Below, in pieces: positions 1-7,969 of a stretch of 64,000 nt of DNA. Both the position numbers and the translations under genes were made by a program. Position 1 is the stretch's first letter. Each line of letters starts with the position of its first letter. The notes beneath the pieces are model-generated. The model worked only from the letters and a program-made list of their open reading frames with translations. It was not told the DNA's origin and ran no database searches. Origin of the DNA: Verrucosispora sioxanthis (GTDB lineage: Bacteria; Actinomycetota; Actinomycetes; Mycobacteriales; Micromonosporaceae); contig NZ_SAIY01000001.1 in assembly GCF_010560025.1 (NCBI RefSeq), positions 434,001-498,000 on the forward strand, read 5' to 3'.

Positions 1-680
1 AGCTGGTGGAACGCATCGTCCGCGGGGTGCATCCCTCCGGCACCGCGCTGCCCCCCGAGCCGGTGCTCTGCGAGACCTTCTCCGTCAGCCGGACCGTCGT
101 CCGGGAGGCGGTGAAGATTCTCCAGGAGAAGGGTCTGGTGCAGGTCCGTCAGGGTGCCGGCACCATGGTCACCCCGCAGTCGATGTGGGACATGCTCGAC
201 GAACTCGTCCTCGGGGCCACCATCGCCGAGGACGACAGCCTCGCCATCCTCGACGATGTGGTGGTGACCCGGCGGCTGCTGGAGTCCGACATGGCACACG
301 TCGCCGCCCGGGTCGCCGATGAGGAGACCGTGGACCGCCTGCGTGCCCTGGTCGATCGGATGGACGAGCTCGTCGGCGACACCGTGGCCTACCACGAACT
401 CGACCGTGCCTTTCACGACACCGTCATGCAGGCGTCCGGGAACCGCATCGCTCGTGGCGTTGTGCAGGCGCTGGAGAGTCAGGTCGTGAACACGGCGCGG
501 TACACCGGCCGCACCGAGCGGTCGCTCTGCGTCGCCTCCAACCGTGGACACCGACGTGTCTACGAGATGATCGCCGCCCACGACCCGGAAGGGGCCGCGA
601 CGGCGATGTTCACCCACATCACCGAGGCCTGGCTGGTGCGACGCAGCGGCCCGGGCAAGCCGGACCGCCTGCAACGCTGA
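1..680 (+). CDS. FadR-type GntR transcriptional regulator (5' end outside window)
   Basis: DNA-binding regulator, incomplete at its N-terminus because the reading frame is open to the left edge. The visible part starts inside the winged helix-turn-helix: FSVSRTVVREAVKILQEKG is the recognition-helix region and GAGTMVTP the wing. About 150 residues of helical FCD-type ligand domain follow, with conserved acidic and His positions around HELDRAFHDTVMQASGN. FCD regulators usually sense small carboxylic acids or sugar acids, and nothing in the window shows the ligand. The gene is followed by a hairpin and faces the convergent esterase gene. Family assignment is firm; the target is unknown. Confidence 0.85.
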   Translation, partial: LVERIVRGVHPSGTALPPEPVLCETFSVSRTVVREAVKILQEKGLVQVRQGAGTMVTPQSMWDMLDELVLGATIAEDDSLAILDDVVVTRRLLESDMAHVAARVADEETVDRLRALVDRMDELVGDTVAYHELDRAFHDTVMQASGNRIARGVVQALESQVVNTARYTGRTERSLCVASNRGHRRVYEMIAAHDPEGAATAMFTHITEAWLVRRSGPGKPDRLQR

Positions 681-709
681 CCCGGGACACGACGGGCCGA
701 CGGGCCCGA

Positions 710-737
710 CCTCCTGGCTCCCACTGCCGCCAGGAGG
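710..737. terminator. Bidirectional hairpin terminator
   Basis: Perfect 9-bp stem, CCTCCTGGC at 710-718 and GCCAGGAGG at 729-737, with a 10-nt loop. It lies between the convergent ends of the GntR gene (680) and the esterase gene (766), so it can serve both. There is no T tract, as is common in high-GC actinomycetes. Confidence 0.6.
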
Positions 738-765
738 CCGAGACCCGCCGTCGCGCTCGGCCCGG

Positions 766-2160
766 TCAGGAGAACTGGGCGAAGAATCGCCAGATCTCAC
801 CCTTGGTCCAGGTGGTGATGCCACTCTCGGCGTACGTCCCGTCCACCGGCCCGGGCATGTGCCCGTTGTCGAACGCCGCCCACTGCACCGGGTAGCCGGC
901 GCGGCAGCCGGAGTAGGCCGTGGTGATGTGCGTACGGCTGCCCGCTCCCGGCTCCGGCGGGTTCTGGGCGTTGCACCCGTTGTTGCGGACGAAGGTGTCG
1001 CGCAGCCCCCGGCCCTGGCCGATGCTGAGGACGTTGTCCGAGATGCCGTGCAGACCGAAGTACGCGATCGGCTGGGTACCGCCACTGCACCCGCTGATCT
1101 GCGCACCGGCGATCACGGCGACCGCCCGGAAGACGGTGGCCCGGGCGCAGGCGAGGGCGTAGCTCATGCCGCCGCCCCAACTGAAGCCGAGGGCGAAGCG
1201 CTGCCTCGGGTTGACGCACAGGTCGCTCTCGATCCGGCGGATCATGTCGTCGACGAAGGTGACGTCCTCGCCGCCGGCGTTGCCCCAACCGTTACCGAGC
1301 CCCTGCGGCGCGACCAGGATCGCGCTGTTGTTCGACTGCTCCTGCTGGCCGTAGTAGGACCAGGCGCTCCCGCTGGTGCCGCCGGAGGAGATGTCCTGCA
1401 TGGTGCCACCACGCCAGTGGAAGGCGAAGATCAGCCGGTAGGCGTTGGTGTTGTTGTAGTTGGCCGGCAGGCGCAGGATGAACTGGCGGCTCTTGCCGTT
1501 GCTCTGGATCGTGTGCGTGCCGTTGTACAGCGTCGGGGCCTTGCCGCACCCGGTGCCACCGGTGGGTGGTGGCGACGTGGGGCCACCCCCGTCGACCCGG
1601 GCCAGCTGCCACTGCTGGTTGGCGCCGTTCCAGTCGGCGTACTGCACCACGTTCGCGCCGTCCGCCGTGGCCGCACCCTGCACCTCCACGACCTTACCGC
1701 TGTGCCGACCGACCAACCGCACATGACCACCATCGGAATCAGCCAACCGGAACTGCTGATTGGTGCCGTTGTGATCAGACCACTGCACCACCGCCGCACC
1801 ATCCGCGGTCGACGCGTTCGACACATCCAGCACCTTGCCCGAATGCCGCGACTTCAACCGGTAGTAACCACCACCGGAATCCACGAACTGCCACTGCTGA
1901 TTCGCACCGTTGTTACGCGTCCACTGACTGATCCGCGCACCATCGCTGGTCGCCAGACCATACACGTCCAACGCCTTACCACTGTTGCGGTTCACCAACA
2001 CGTACCAGGCATTGGTGTCCACGGTCGCCGCCGCCGCGGGCGCCGCGTTCACCACCACGAGCGCGCTCGCCGCCAGGATCGCGGCGGCCGCCGCGGCCAT
2101 TCCGGACCGCCAACCGCGTCTGGATGGGGAGGCGGGACGAGCCTCACCGATGGCCTTCAT
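766..2160 (-). CDS. Secreted feruloyl-esterase-like (PHB-depolymerase family) protein with ricin-type lectin domain
   Basis: Predicted secreted esterase that would release ester-linked groups such as ferulate from plant polysaccharide. Residues 1-44 form a signal peptide ending in AAPAAAA. Residues about 50-185 are a ricin-type beta-trefoil with three repeats, each ending in a QxW-like motif (QQWQF, QQFRL, QQWQL), which should bind sugar. A Pro/Thr/Gly linker leads to an alpha/beta-hydrolase domain from about 203. The nucleophile elbow GFSWG gives Ser327; Asp375 (HGISDN) and His434 (FDNGH) complete a plausible triad. The ATG at 2160 has an AAGGAG ribosome site 7 nt upstream. The promoter region carries a LacI-type palindrome. 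The domain order (lectin first) is less usual than a C-terminal binding module. The exact substrate is inferred. Confidence 0.85.
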   Translation of the reverse strand: MKAIGEARPASPSRRGWRSGMAAAAAAILAASALVVVNAAPAAAATVDTNAWYVLVNRNSGKALDVYGLATSDGARISQWTRNNGANQQWQFVDSGGGYYRLKSRHSGKVLDVSNASTADGAAVVQWSDHNGTNQQFRLADSDGGHVRLVGRHSGKVVEVQGAATADGANVVQYADWNGANQQWQLARVDGGGPTSPPPTGGTGCGKAPTLYNGTHTIQSNGKSRQFILRLPANYNNTNAYRLIFAFHWRGGTMQDISSGGTSGSAWSYYGQQEQSNNSAILVAPQGLGNGWGNAGGEDVTFVDDMIRRIESDLCVNPRQRFALGFSWGGGMSYALACARATVFRAVAVIAGAQISGCSGGTQPIAYFGLHGISDNVLSIGQGRGLRDTFVRNNGCNAQNPPEPGAGSRTHITTAYSGCRAGYPVQWAAFDNGHMPGPVDGTYAESGITTWTKGEIWRFFAQFS

Positions 2161-2383
2161 GGTCCACTCCTTCGATCGGGGTCATCCACGCACAGCTCGT
2201 GGATGCCCGGCGGATGTGCCGGCGTCAGGTGGTGGCGTCAGCACGGTGGGGTGGTGCGGAAGATCTGGTCACCAGGAACCGCCGGCCAGCATGGCGACGC
2301 GCCCACGGTCGCGGCTGGCCGGCGCGGGACCACGGCGGGAAATCGGGCTCCCGGCAGCCACAACACCCGCTCGTGACAGCGAA

Positions 2384-2395
2384 GTTAGCGTTAAC
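2384..2395. promoter_or_regulatory. Candidate LacI-family operator upstream of esterase
   Basis: GTTAGCGTTAAC is a near-perfect 12-bp dyad with the central CG typical of LacI-family sites. It lies 224 bp upstream of the esterase start, in the 364-bp gap 2161-2524 between two minus-strand genes. The rest of that gap is GC-rich with an AT-richer patch around 2376-2440 that could hold the promoter. Nothing else was recognised there. Function is inferred from motif shape and from the carbohydrate-active neighbours. Confidence 0.45.
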
Positions 2396-2524
2396 GACGT
2401 CATACGTCAAACGACAGAGGTCTATCGATTCTCGGTGCTTCTGACCCCTGTCCCGGACCACGCGAGGGCCACGCAACACCCTCGTGCACTGGGCCCGGTG
2501 GCGACTCCCGGGCCCGGGCGATGG

Positions 2525-3628
2525 TCACGGAGTCCAGTACACGTGCGGGTTCACCCGCCCCGACCAGTCGAAGACGGCCATGTTGTCCCAGCCGTTACCG
2601 GTTCCGTTGATGTCCGCCGGATCCCAGCCGTTGCCGCGCACCGCATGCCAGGTCGGCTCCCAGTAGAAGACACCGACCGCACCGGCGTTGCGCGCGGTGT
2701 TCTGCACCCAACTGAACTGCTGCGCCTGCCCGGACCAGGTGGCCGGGATGTTGTCGCAGCGCTCGTTACCCGAGATCACGTTCGGCTGGTGGTCGGCGTC
2801 GGCCGTGGTGAACGGGTACGCCGTCTCGGCGATCACCACCGGTTTGCCGTAGCGCGACCGCACGTCGGCGATCACGTTGTAGAGGTTGGCCAAGGTGCCG
2901 TGCCACATGCAGTAGTAGGACAGGGCGGTGACGTCCCAGGGAACTCCCTGTGCCCGGATCCCGTCGTAGAACCAGCGGGCGTTGGCGTTGCTGTCCGCGT
3001 TCGCCGTGTGGATCCACACCTGGGTGCCGCCGTGGCACGCCTTGGTGGCCTGGTAGCCCCGCTTGAGCAGGCTCGCCAGCGGGGCGAAGTCGTTGTTGAC
3101 CACCTGGCCGGCGGGCCAGAGCATCCCCACGTTGATCTCGTTGCCGATCTGCACCGCGTCCGGCGTGGTGCCCTGTGCCTTCAACGCGGTGCACACGTCG
3201 TAGGTGTAGTTGTAGACGTCGGCCTGCAAGTGGCTGAGCGAGTGGTTGGCCCAGGCCGCCGGCGGATACTGCTTGCCCGGATCCGCCCAGGTGTCCGAGT
3301 AGTGGAAGTCGATCAGCAGCTTGAAACCCTTCGCCTTGATCGTTCTGGCCTGCTGGAGCACCCTGGCCTTGTTGTTGTAGCCGCTGGCCGGGTTGTTCCA
3401 GACGCGCAGCCGCAGGTAGTTGACCCCCTTCGAGGCGAGGATGTCGTAGGGGTCGGCCGGCGCGCCGGAGGCGTTGTAGTAGCGGGCACCGAGGTCGAGG
3501 CTGCGTTGCAGCGAGGAGACGTCCGCGCCGCGCATGGTGAGAGTGTTCGCCGCCTGTGCGGGGGCGGTCAGGGCCAGCGGGGCCGCGAGGACGACCACCG
3601 CCGCGAAGGCCCGGAGGGACGGTTTCAT
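2525..3628 (-). CDS. Secreted arabinogalactan endo-beta-1,4-galactanase, GH53
   Basis: Exported glycoside hydrolase that cleaves beta-1,4-galactan side chains of pectin. The signal peptide is residues 1-27 (ends PAQAA). The remainder is a single GH53 barrel: start MRGADVSSL, then LRLRVWNNP, LLIDFHYSDTWADPGKQ and the acid/base motif IGNEIN with Glu164. The nucleophile is Glu268 in VVIAETAYPF, and FYWEPTW lies near the C-terminus. Length 367 is normal for a single-domain GH53, and no binding module is attached. The ATG at 3628 is preceded by AAGGAG at 4-nt spacing. It shares orientation with the ricin-esterase downstream, consistent with pectin and hemicellulose breakdown, but each gene has its own upstream gap. 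Confidence 0.93.
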   Translation of the reverse strand: MKPSLRAFAAVVVLAAPLALTAPAQAANTLTMRGADVSSLQRSLDLGARYYNASGAPADPYDILASKGVNYLRLRVWNNPASGYNNKARVLQQARTIKAKGFKLLIDFHYSDTWADPGKQYPPAAWANHSLSHLQADVYNYTYDVCTALKAQGTTPDAVQIGNEINVGMLWPAGQVVNNDFAPLASLLKRGYQATKACHGGTQVWIHTANADSNANARWFYDGIRAQGVPWDVTALSYYCMWHGTLANLYNVIADVRSRYGKPVVIAETAYPFTTADADHQPNVISGNERCDNIPATWSGQAQQFSWVQNTARNAGAVGVFYWEPTWHAVRGNGWDPADINGTGNGWDNMAVFDWSGRVNPHVYWTP

Positions 3629-3656
3629 GGCGCTCCTTCACATCCGCGGGATGCGG

Positions 3657-3676
3657 GTGCCCGACGGTTCGGGCAC
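3657..3676. promoter_or_regulatory. Candidate operator upstream of galactanase
   Basis: Inverted repeat GTGCCCGA, four bases, TCGGGCAC, placed 29-48 bp upstream of the galactanase ATG and so in the core promoter or leader. The dyad and its position fit a LacI-type repressor site. It could instead be a small leader hairpin. Confidence 0.35.
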
Positions 3677-3816
3677 GTCCGGCGGGTCTGCCGGACGGTC
3701 TCGGAACCAGGTGAGGTGGTGACGGGTGTCGATGCATCAAGCCTGACCGCAAGAGTGACCCACGCCGGTGCCGCCGCACCAGCCCTGACCGTGGAGGCGT
3801 GATGGCGGCGCGGCGG

Positions 3817-4680
3817 TCAGGCGAGGAAGTGGCACAGGGCGGCGGTGAGGTCGTCGGGGTTCTCCTCGGCGACGTGGTGCCCGGACTCGATCGGGTGGCC
3901 GCGCAGATCGTCGGCCCAGGAACGCCAGACGGCGAGCGGGTCGCCGTAGAGATCCGCCAGATCGTCCCGGGTCGACCAGAGCAGCAGGGTGGGGCACCGG
4001 ACCGTACGACCGGCCCGCCGGTCGGCCTCCTCGTGCGCCCGATCGACCCCGAGGCCGGCGCGGTAGTCCTCCAACATCGCCCGTACCGTCGCCGGGTCGT
4101 GGATGGCCTGCCGGAACTCCCGGTGGTTGTCGACTCCCATCCGGTCCGGTCGCGCCTTGTCGCCGTACCAGGCGTCGGGATCGGCGCCGATGGCCCGTTC
4201 CGGCTTGTCCGGTTGGGCGAAGAAGAACCAGTGGTACCAGTTCCGGGCGAACGTCGCGTCGCACCTGGCGAGGGCCTCGCTGATGGGCACGCCGTCGATG
4301 ACCACCAGTCGGCTGACGGCGTCGGGATGGTCGAGCGCCAGGCGTAGCGCCACGCAACAACCGCGATCGTGCCCGACGGCGGCGAACGTCGCGTGGCCGA
4401 GTGTGTGCATGAGTCGGACCATGTCCGCCGCGACCGCGCGCTTGGACTGCTGGGAGTGGTCCGGCAGGATCCGCGCCTTGCCGGACTGGCCGTAGCCCCG
4501 CATGTCGGGGCAGACCACGGCGAACCCGCGATCCACCAGCCCCGGGGCGACCCGGTGCCAGGTCGATCCGGTACGCGGATGTCCGTGGACGAGTAGGACG
4601 GCGGGGCCGTGCCCGGCATGCCGGACGCGCAGTTCCACCTCGCCCACGTCGACCCGCTCGTCGGTGAAGCCGTCGAACAT
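3817..4680 (-). CDS. Alpha/beta hydrolase, haloacetate-dehalogenase / epoxide-hydrolase-like
   Basis: Cytoplasmic alpha/beta-hydrolase of 287 residues. The motif VGHDRGCC places an Asp (D105), not Ser, at the nucleophile elbow, the mark of haloalkane/haloacetate dehalogenases and epoxide hydrolases. VHGHPRTGSTWH is the oxyanion strand with HGHP, and the C-terminal ESGHHVAEE supplies the catalytic His. The WYHWFFFAQPD segment is typical of the fluoroacetate/haloacetate dehalogenase cap. I chose the ATG at 4680 because GGAG precedes it at 6-nt spacing; an upstream in-frame start at 4713 lacks a good site. No signal peptide. The substrate cannot be read from sequence. Confidence 0.8.
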   Translation of the reverse strand: MFDGFTDERVDVGEVELRVRHAGHGPAVLLVHGHPRTGSTWHRVAPGLVDRGFAVVCPDMRGYGQSGKARILPDHSQQSKRAVAADMVRLMHTLGHATFAAVGHDRGCCVALRLALDHPDAVSRLVVIDGVPISEALARCDATFARNWYHWFFFAQPDKPERAIGADPDAWYGDKARPDRMGVDNHREFRQAIHDPATVRAMLEDYRAGLGVDRAHEEADRRAGRTVRCPTLLLWSTRDDLADLYGDPLAVWRSWADDLRGHPIESGHHVAEENPDDLTAALCHFLA

Positions 4681-4822
4681 GTGCCTCCAGTACCCAGGTC
4701 GGCTCCACGTCAACAGGCGGGCCGAGAGGCGGTATTACTCATTGATTATCTTGCATGTATCGATCAGCTTCGGTAAGAAAGCTTAGGAATCGTTCAGGTT
4801 CCGCTTCCTGGGAGGAGCGACG

Positions 4823-6049
4823 ATGAAACCTGTCCTGCGCCGTCTACGTACGGTGACCGTCACACTCGCCACCTGCACACTCGGCCTGAGCCTGCTGTCG
4901 GCCCCCGCCGCGGCAGGCCCGGTACAGCCGGTCACGCCACTCTCGGACCGGGCACCCGAATCGGACCAGTTCTCGGCCGAGGGTGTGACGACCGTCGGTG
5001 AGCTGCGCACCGTCGGCGGTTCCTTGTCGTACGCCCGCGACGGCCGGACCCAGATCATCCAGCACCCCGGCGCGACGTACATCAAGGTGCACTTCAGCTC
5101 GCTGCGACTGGCTCCCGGCGAGTACGTCACCGTGTCGAGCCCGGACGGCCGGGAGAGCTACCGGTACGACCGTCACCTGAACCGGGCGACCGGCGCGGAC
5201 TACACCACCGACGGCCGGCCGGGCTTCTGGGCGATGTCGGTGGAGGGCGACACGGCGGTGGTGACGCTGCACAGCAACCGCTCCTCCCGGGGCAGCGCCG
5301 CGACCATCGACCGGTTCTGGCGCGGCTACGACCGCACGGAGATCGGCCAGTACAACTTCTCCACCCAGTCGGTGTGCAGCACCGACGCCCGCCGCGACGT
5401 GGTCTGCTACCAGAGCAGCCACCCCACCGAGTACGCCCGGGGCAACGCGGTGGCCCGGCTGCTGATCAGCGGCGGCGGAATGTGCACCACCTGGCGGGTC
5501 GGCAACACCAACCGCATGCTGACCAACAAGCACTGCTTCTCGACCCAGGCCGCGGTCAGCGGCAGCGAGATGCAGTTCAACTACCAGTGCGCCACCTGCG
5601 GCGGCGCGAACCCCGGGCCCGGCACGAAGGTGAGCGGTGCGACGCTCTACCGGGTGAGCAGTGGTGGCTCCAGCCAGCTCGACTACGCCCTGTTCTCGGT
5701 GAACAACTTCGCCGCCATCCAGGGCTTCGGCACGCTCTACCTGGCGACGTCCGCCACCACCACCGGGACGCAGATGTACATCCCGGGGCACGGTGACGGC
5801 AGCCCGAAGCGGCTGTCCATCTTCGAGAACACCCAGAACGGGGCGCGCTGCACCGTGCGGAACGCCAACTACAACACCTGGAACATCAGCTACAGCTGCG
5901 ACACCTCCGGCGGCAACTCGGGCTCACCGGTGCTGAACAGCAGCCACCGGGTGATCGCTCTGCACCACCTCGGCGGATGCCCGTCCAACCAGGGCGCCAA
6001 GGCACACCTCATCTACAACGAGATCGCGAGTCTGATCGACAACGGGTGA
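4823..6049 (+). CDS. Secreted trypsin-like serine protease
   Basis: Exported chymotrypsin-fold endopeptidase of 408 residues. The signal peptide is residues 1-31 (ends PAAAG). Residues about 35-175 form an N-terminal extension (IKVHFSSLRLAPGEYVTV) often seen ahead of lysyl-endopeptidase-like proteases. The protease domain follows, with His237 (LTNKHCF), Asp287 (LDYALF) and Ser366 (GGNSGSPV). Several Cys pairs (around 185/195, 221/238, 256/259, 343/359) suggest disulfides. The ATG at 4823 has GGGAGGAG upstream. The upstream 4714-4822 region is unusually AT-rich and probably holds divergent promoters for this gene and the hydrolase at 4680. The N-terminal part may be cleaved during activation (inference). 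Confidence 0.9.
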   Translation: MKPVLRRLRTVTVTLATCTLGLSLLSAPAAAGPVQPVTPLSDRAPESDQFSAEGVTTVGELRTVGGSLSYARDGRTQIIQHPGATYIKVHFSSLRLAPGEYVTVSSPDGRESYRYDRHLNRATGADYTTDGRPGFWAMSVEGDTAVVTLHSNRSSRGSAATIDRFWRGYDRTEIGQYNFSTQSVCSTDARRDVVCYQSSHPTEYARGNAVARLLISGGGMCTTWRVGNTNRMLTNKHCFSTQAAVSGSEMQFNYQCATCGGANPGPGTKVSGATLYRVSSGGSSQLDYALFSVNNFAAIQGFGTLYLATSATTTGTQMYIPGHGDGSPKRLSIFENTQNGARCTVRNANYNTWNISYSCDTSGGNSGSPVLNSSHRVIALHHLGGCPSNQGAKAHLIYNEIASLIDNG

Positions 6050-6054
6050 CCACC

Positions 6055-6098
6055 GTGGTGGCGACCCGGATCGGAGCCGTCCGCCGGGTCGCCACCAC
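6055..6098 (+). terminator. Hairpin terminator after serine protease
   Basis: A 15-bp perfect stem (6055-6069 with 6084-6098; arms GTGGTGGCGACCCGG and CCGGGTCGCCACCAC) and a 14-nt loop, starting 6 bp after the protease stop codon. Confidence 0.7.
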
Positions 6099-6140
6099 CC
6101 TCGTCGGGCACGCACCGGACGCCGCCGTACCATCCGGTCC

Positions 6141-6575
6141 ATGACGATTGCCGTCGAACGGCACGTGGCCGCCGACCCCGCCACCGTCTGGCGCATCGTG
6201 AGCGACGTCGACCGTTGGGCCGAGTTGCTGCCCACCATCGACGAGATCATCCGCATCGACGACGCCGCTCCGGTGACGGTCGGCAGCCGCTTTCGGATTC
6301 GCCAGCCGGGGCTGGCCACCGCCAGGTACGAGATAACCGACTGGCGACCCGGGGCCGGCTTCACCTGGCAGGCCCGTACGCCGGGCGTCCGGACCACGGC
6401 GAGCCACGAGCTGCGTCCGGAGGGCTCCGCGACCCGCCTGCGGCTGAGCATCGACTGGGACGGCCCGGCGGCCCGCCTGGTCGAGCTGCTGTATGGCAGG
6501 CGCACCCGGCGGCTCCTCGAACAGGAGGCGACGGTCTTCGCCCGACTCGCCTCGGGCAGCGAGGGTGCACGATGA
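6141..6575 (+). CDS. SRPBCC-fold (polyketide cyclase / Bet v1-like) protein
   Basis: Small cytoplasmic protein of 144 residues with the START/SRPBCC hydrophobic-pocket fold. The opening strand IAVERHVAADPATVWRIVSD is the hallmark, followed by WAELLPTIDEIIRID and an aromatic-lined strand FTWQARTPG. These proteins bind or remodel hydrophobic ligands; no catalytic residue can be assigned. Its TGA overlaps the ATG of the SMP-30 gene by four bases (ATGA), so the two are translationally coupled and probably act on one substrate. Confidence 0.8.
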   Translation: MTIAVERHVAADPATVWRIVSDVDRWAELLPTIDEIIRIDDAAPVTVGSRFRIRQPGLATARYEITDWRPGAGFTWQARTPGVRTTASHELRPEGSATRLRLSIDWDGPAARLVELLYGRRTRRLLEQEATVFARLASGSEGAR

Positions 6576-7489
6576 GCCCGGTCGAGCGCACCGTCACCCG
6601 GTGGGAGGTCCTGGACGATCGGTTCCGGGCGGTCAGCGGTGACCACGTGGTGCAGCGGCTGTTCGACGGCGGGCGGTGGCTGGAGGGGCCGGCGTACTCC
6701 CCCGCGTGGCGCTGCCTGCTGTTCAGTGACATCCCGAACGACCGGGTGCTGCGGTGGGACGAGATCACCGGGCGGTGCGACGTCTTCCAGACGCCCGCCG
6801 GTCACCCCAACGGCCGCACCATCGACCGCCTCGGTCGCGTCGTGACCTGCGAACACGGCCACCGTCGGGTCACCCGTACCGAGCCCGACGGGTCACTGAC
6901 GGTGGTGGCGGACCGGTGGCGGGGCAAGCGGTTCAACAGCCCGAACGACGTCGTCGAGACCAGCGACGGCTCGTTGTGGTTCACCGATCCGAGCTACGGC
7001 ATAGACAGCGACTACGAGGGGTACCGGGCGGATCCGGAACTGGACGGCTGCCACGTCTACCGCTGCTCGCCGGACGGCCGGGTCGAGCGGGTCGCCGACG
7101 ACTTCCTGCGACCCAACGGTCTCGCGTTCTCGGCGGACGAACGACGACTGTTCATCGTCGACACCCGACGTCGGCACCTGCGTCACTTCGACGTGGGCCC
7201 CGACTGGACGCTGCGCGACCGTGGCGTGCTCGCCGAGTGTGATGCCGGCTCGTTCGACGGGATCCGACTCGACCGGGAGGGCCGGCTGTGGGTCGCCGCC
7301 CACGACGGCCTGCACTGCTTCGACCAGGAGGGCACGCTGCTCGGCAAACTCCGGCTACCGGAGATCTGCTCGAACCTGACCTTCGGTGGCCGCAAGCGCA
7401 ACGTGCTGTTCGTTACGGCCACCACCTCGGTCTACTCGCTCGCGCTGAACGTCACCGGCGCGGGCCCGACCGGCCCCGCCACCGGGTAG
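6572..7489 (+). CDS. SMP-30/gluconolactonase/LRE family lactonase
   Basis: Predicted six-bladed beta-propeller metal-dependent lactonase of 305 residues. Expected family metal ligands are visible: Glu in WLEGPAYS near residue 38, Asn in FNSPNDVV, Asn in LRPNGLAFS, and Asp in FDGIRLDREGRLW. The GHPNGRTID loop is also typical. The start is the ATG at 6572 inside the stop of the SRPBCC gene. Members hydrolyse sugar lactones or similar esters; the substrate is not visible. A weak inverted repeat follows in 7490-7624, which otherwise contains only the DUF3072 gene's leader. Confidence 0.85.
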   Translation: MSPVERTVTRWEVLDDRFRAVSGDHVVQRLFDGGRWLEGPAYSPAWRCLLFSDIPNDRVLRWDEITGRCDVFQTPAGHPNGRTIDRLGRVVTCEHGHRRVTRTEPDGSLTVVADRWRGKRFNSPNDVVETSDGSLWFTDPSYGIDSDYEGYRADPELDGCHVYRCSPDGRVERVADDFLRPNGLAFSADERRLFIVDTRRRHLRHFDVGPDWTLRDRGVLAECDAGSFDGIRLDREGRLWVAAHDGLHCFDQEGTLLGKLRLPEICSNLTFGGRKRNVLFVTATTSVYSLALNVTGAGPTGPATG

Positions 7490-7624
7490 GCACACCGACG
7501 TCCGCTGGTCGGACCACCCGAACACCAGCCACCGGTCCACCGCTGGCGGGCCACGGCACCCGGGGAGGGTTGGGTGGCCACCGGCCCGGGTATGGCACAC
7601 CTGTTCGAGAGAAGGGGTGCCGAG

Positions 7625-7834
7625 ATGACCGAGAAGCATGATCCGCAGGCTGCGGTGAAGGATCCGGACGAGTGGCTGACCGGCGACGAGCCGACGACGG
7701 CGGCACAGGAGTCCTACCTGCGGACCCTGGCCCGCGAGGCGGGCGAGAGCGTGCCGGACGACCTCACCAAGGCCGAGGCGGCGAAGTTGATCGACCAGTT
7801 GCAGCAGCAGACCGGGCGGGGCGACCAGGCCTGA
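7625..7834 (+). CDS. DUF3072 domain protein
   Basis: Small acidic soluble protein of 69 residues. The DPDEWLTGDEPTTAAQESYLRT segment followed by AREAGESVPDDLTKAEAAKLID is the DUF3072 signature: a short helix pair ending in a SAP-like helix. I chose the ATG at 7625 because AGAAGGGG precedes it; an in-frame ATG at 7574 would add a poorly conserved stretch. Function is unknown; family members occur as small stand-alone proteins in actinomycetes. Confidence 0.75.
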   Translation: MTEKHDPQAAVKDPDEWLTGDEPTTAAQESYLRTLAREAGESVPDDLTKAEAAKLIDQLQQQTGRGDQA

Positions 7835-7969
7835 TCCCGGGAGGCCACCTCCAGCTTATCCACGCGTCAAGTCGCGCGAATCGCCCTGGATGCCGATTTT
7901 GTGGGTCTGGCCGGTACATATTCTCGACCGGTCCCCGAGCGGCAAACCGCTGGCAGACCAGGGAGCAGT

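Noticed and set aside
859-2376. Long open frames on the plus strand opposite the esterase and galactanase genes
   Set aside because: They are antisense to clear enzymes with signal peptides and catalytic motifs, and their translations are Arg/Pro/Val-rich without domains.
4766-5791. Reading frame opposite the serine protease
   Set aside because: Antisense to a gene with complete catalytic triad and ribosome site. High GC creates long open frames on both strands.
7490-7624. Possible riboswitch or terminator before the DUF3072 gene
   Set aside because: Only short weak inverted repeats (6 bp or less) are visible and no conserved riboswitch core could be recognised.
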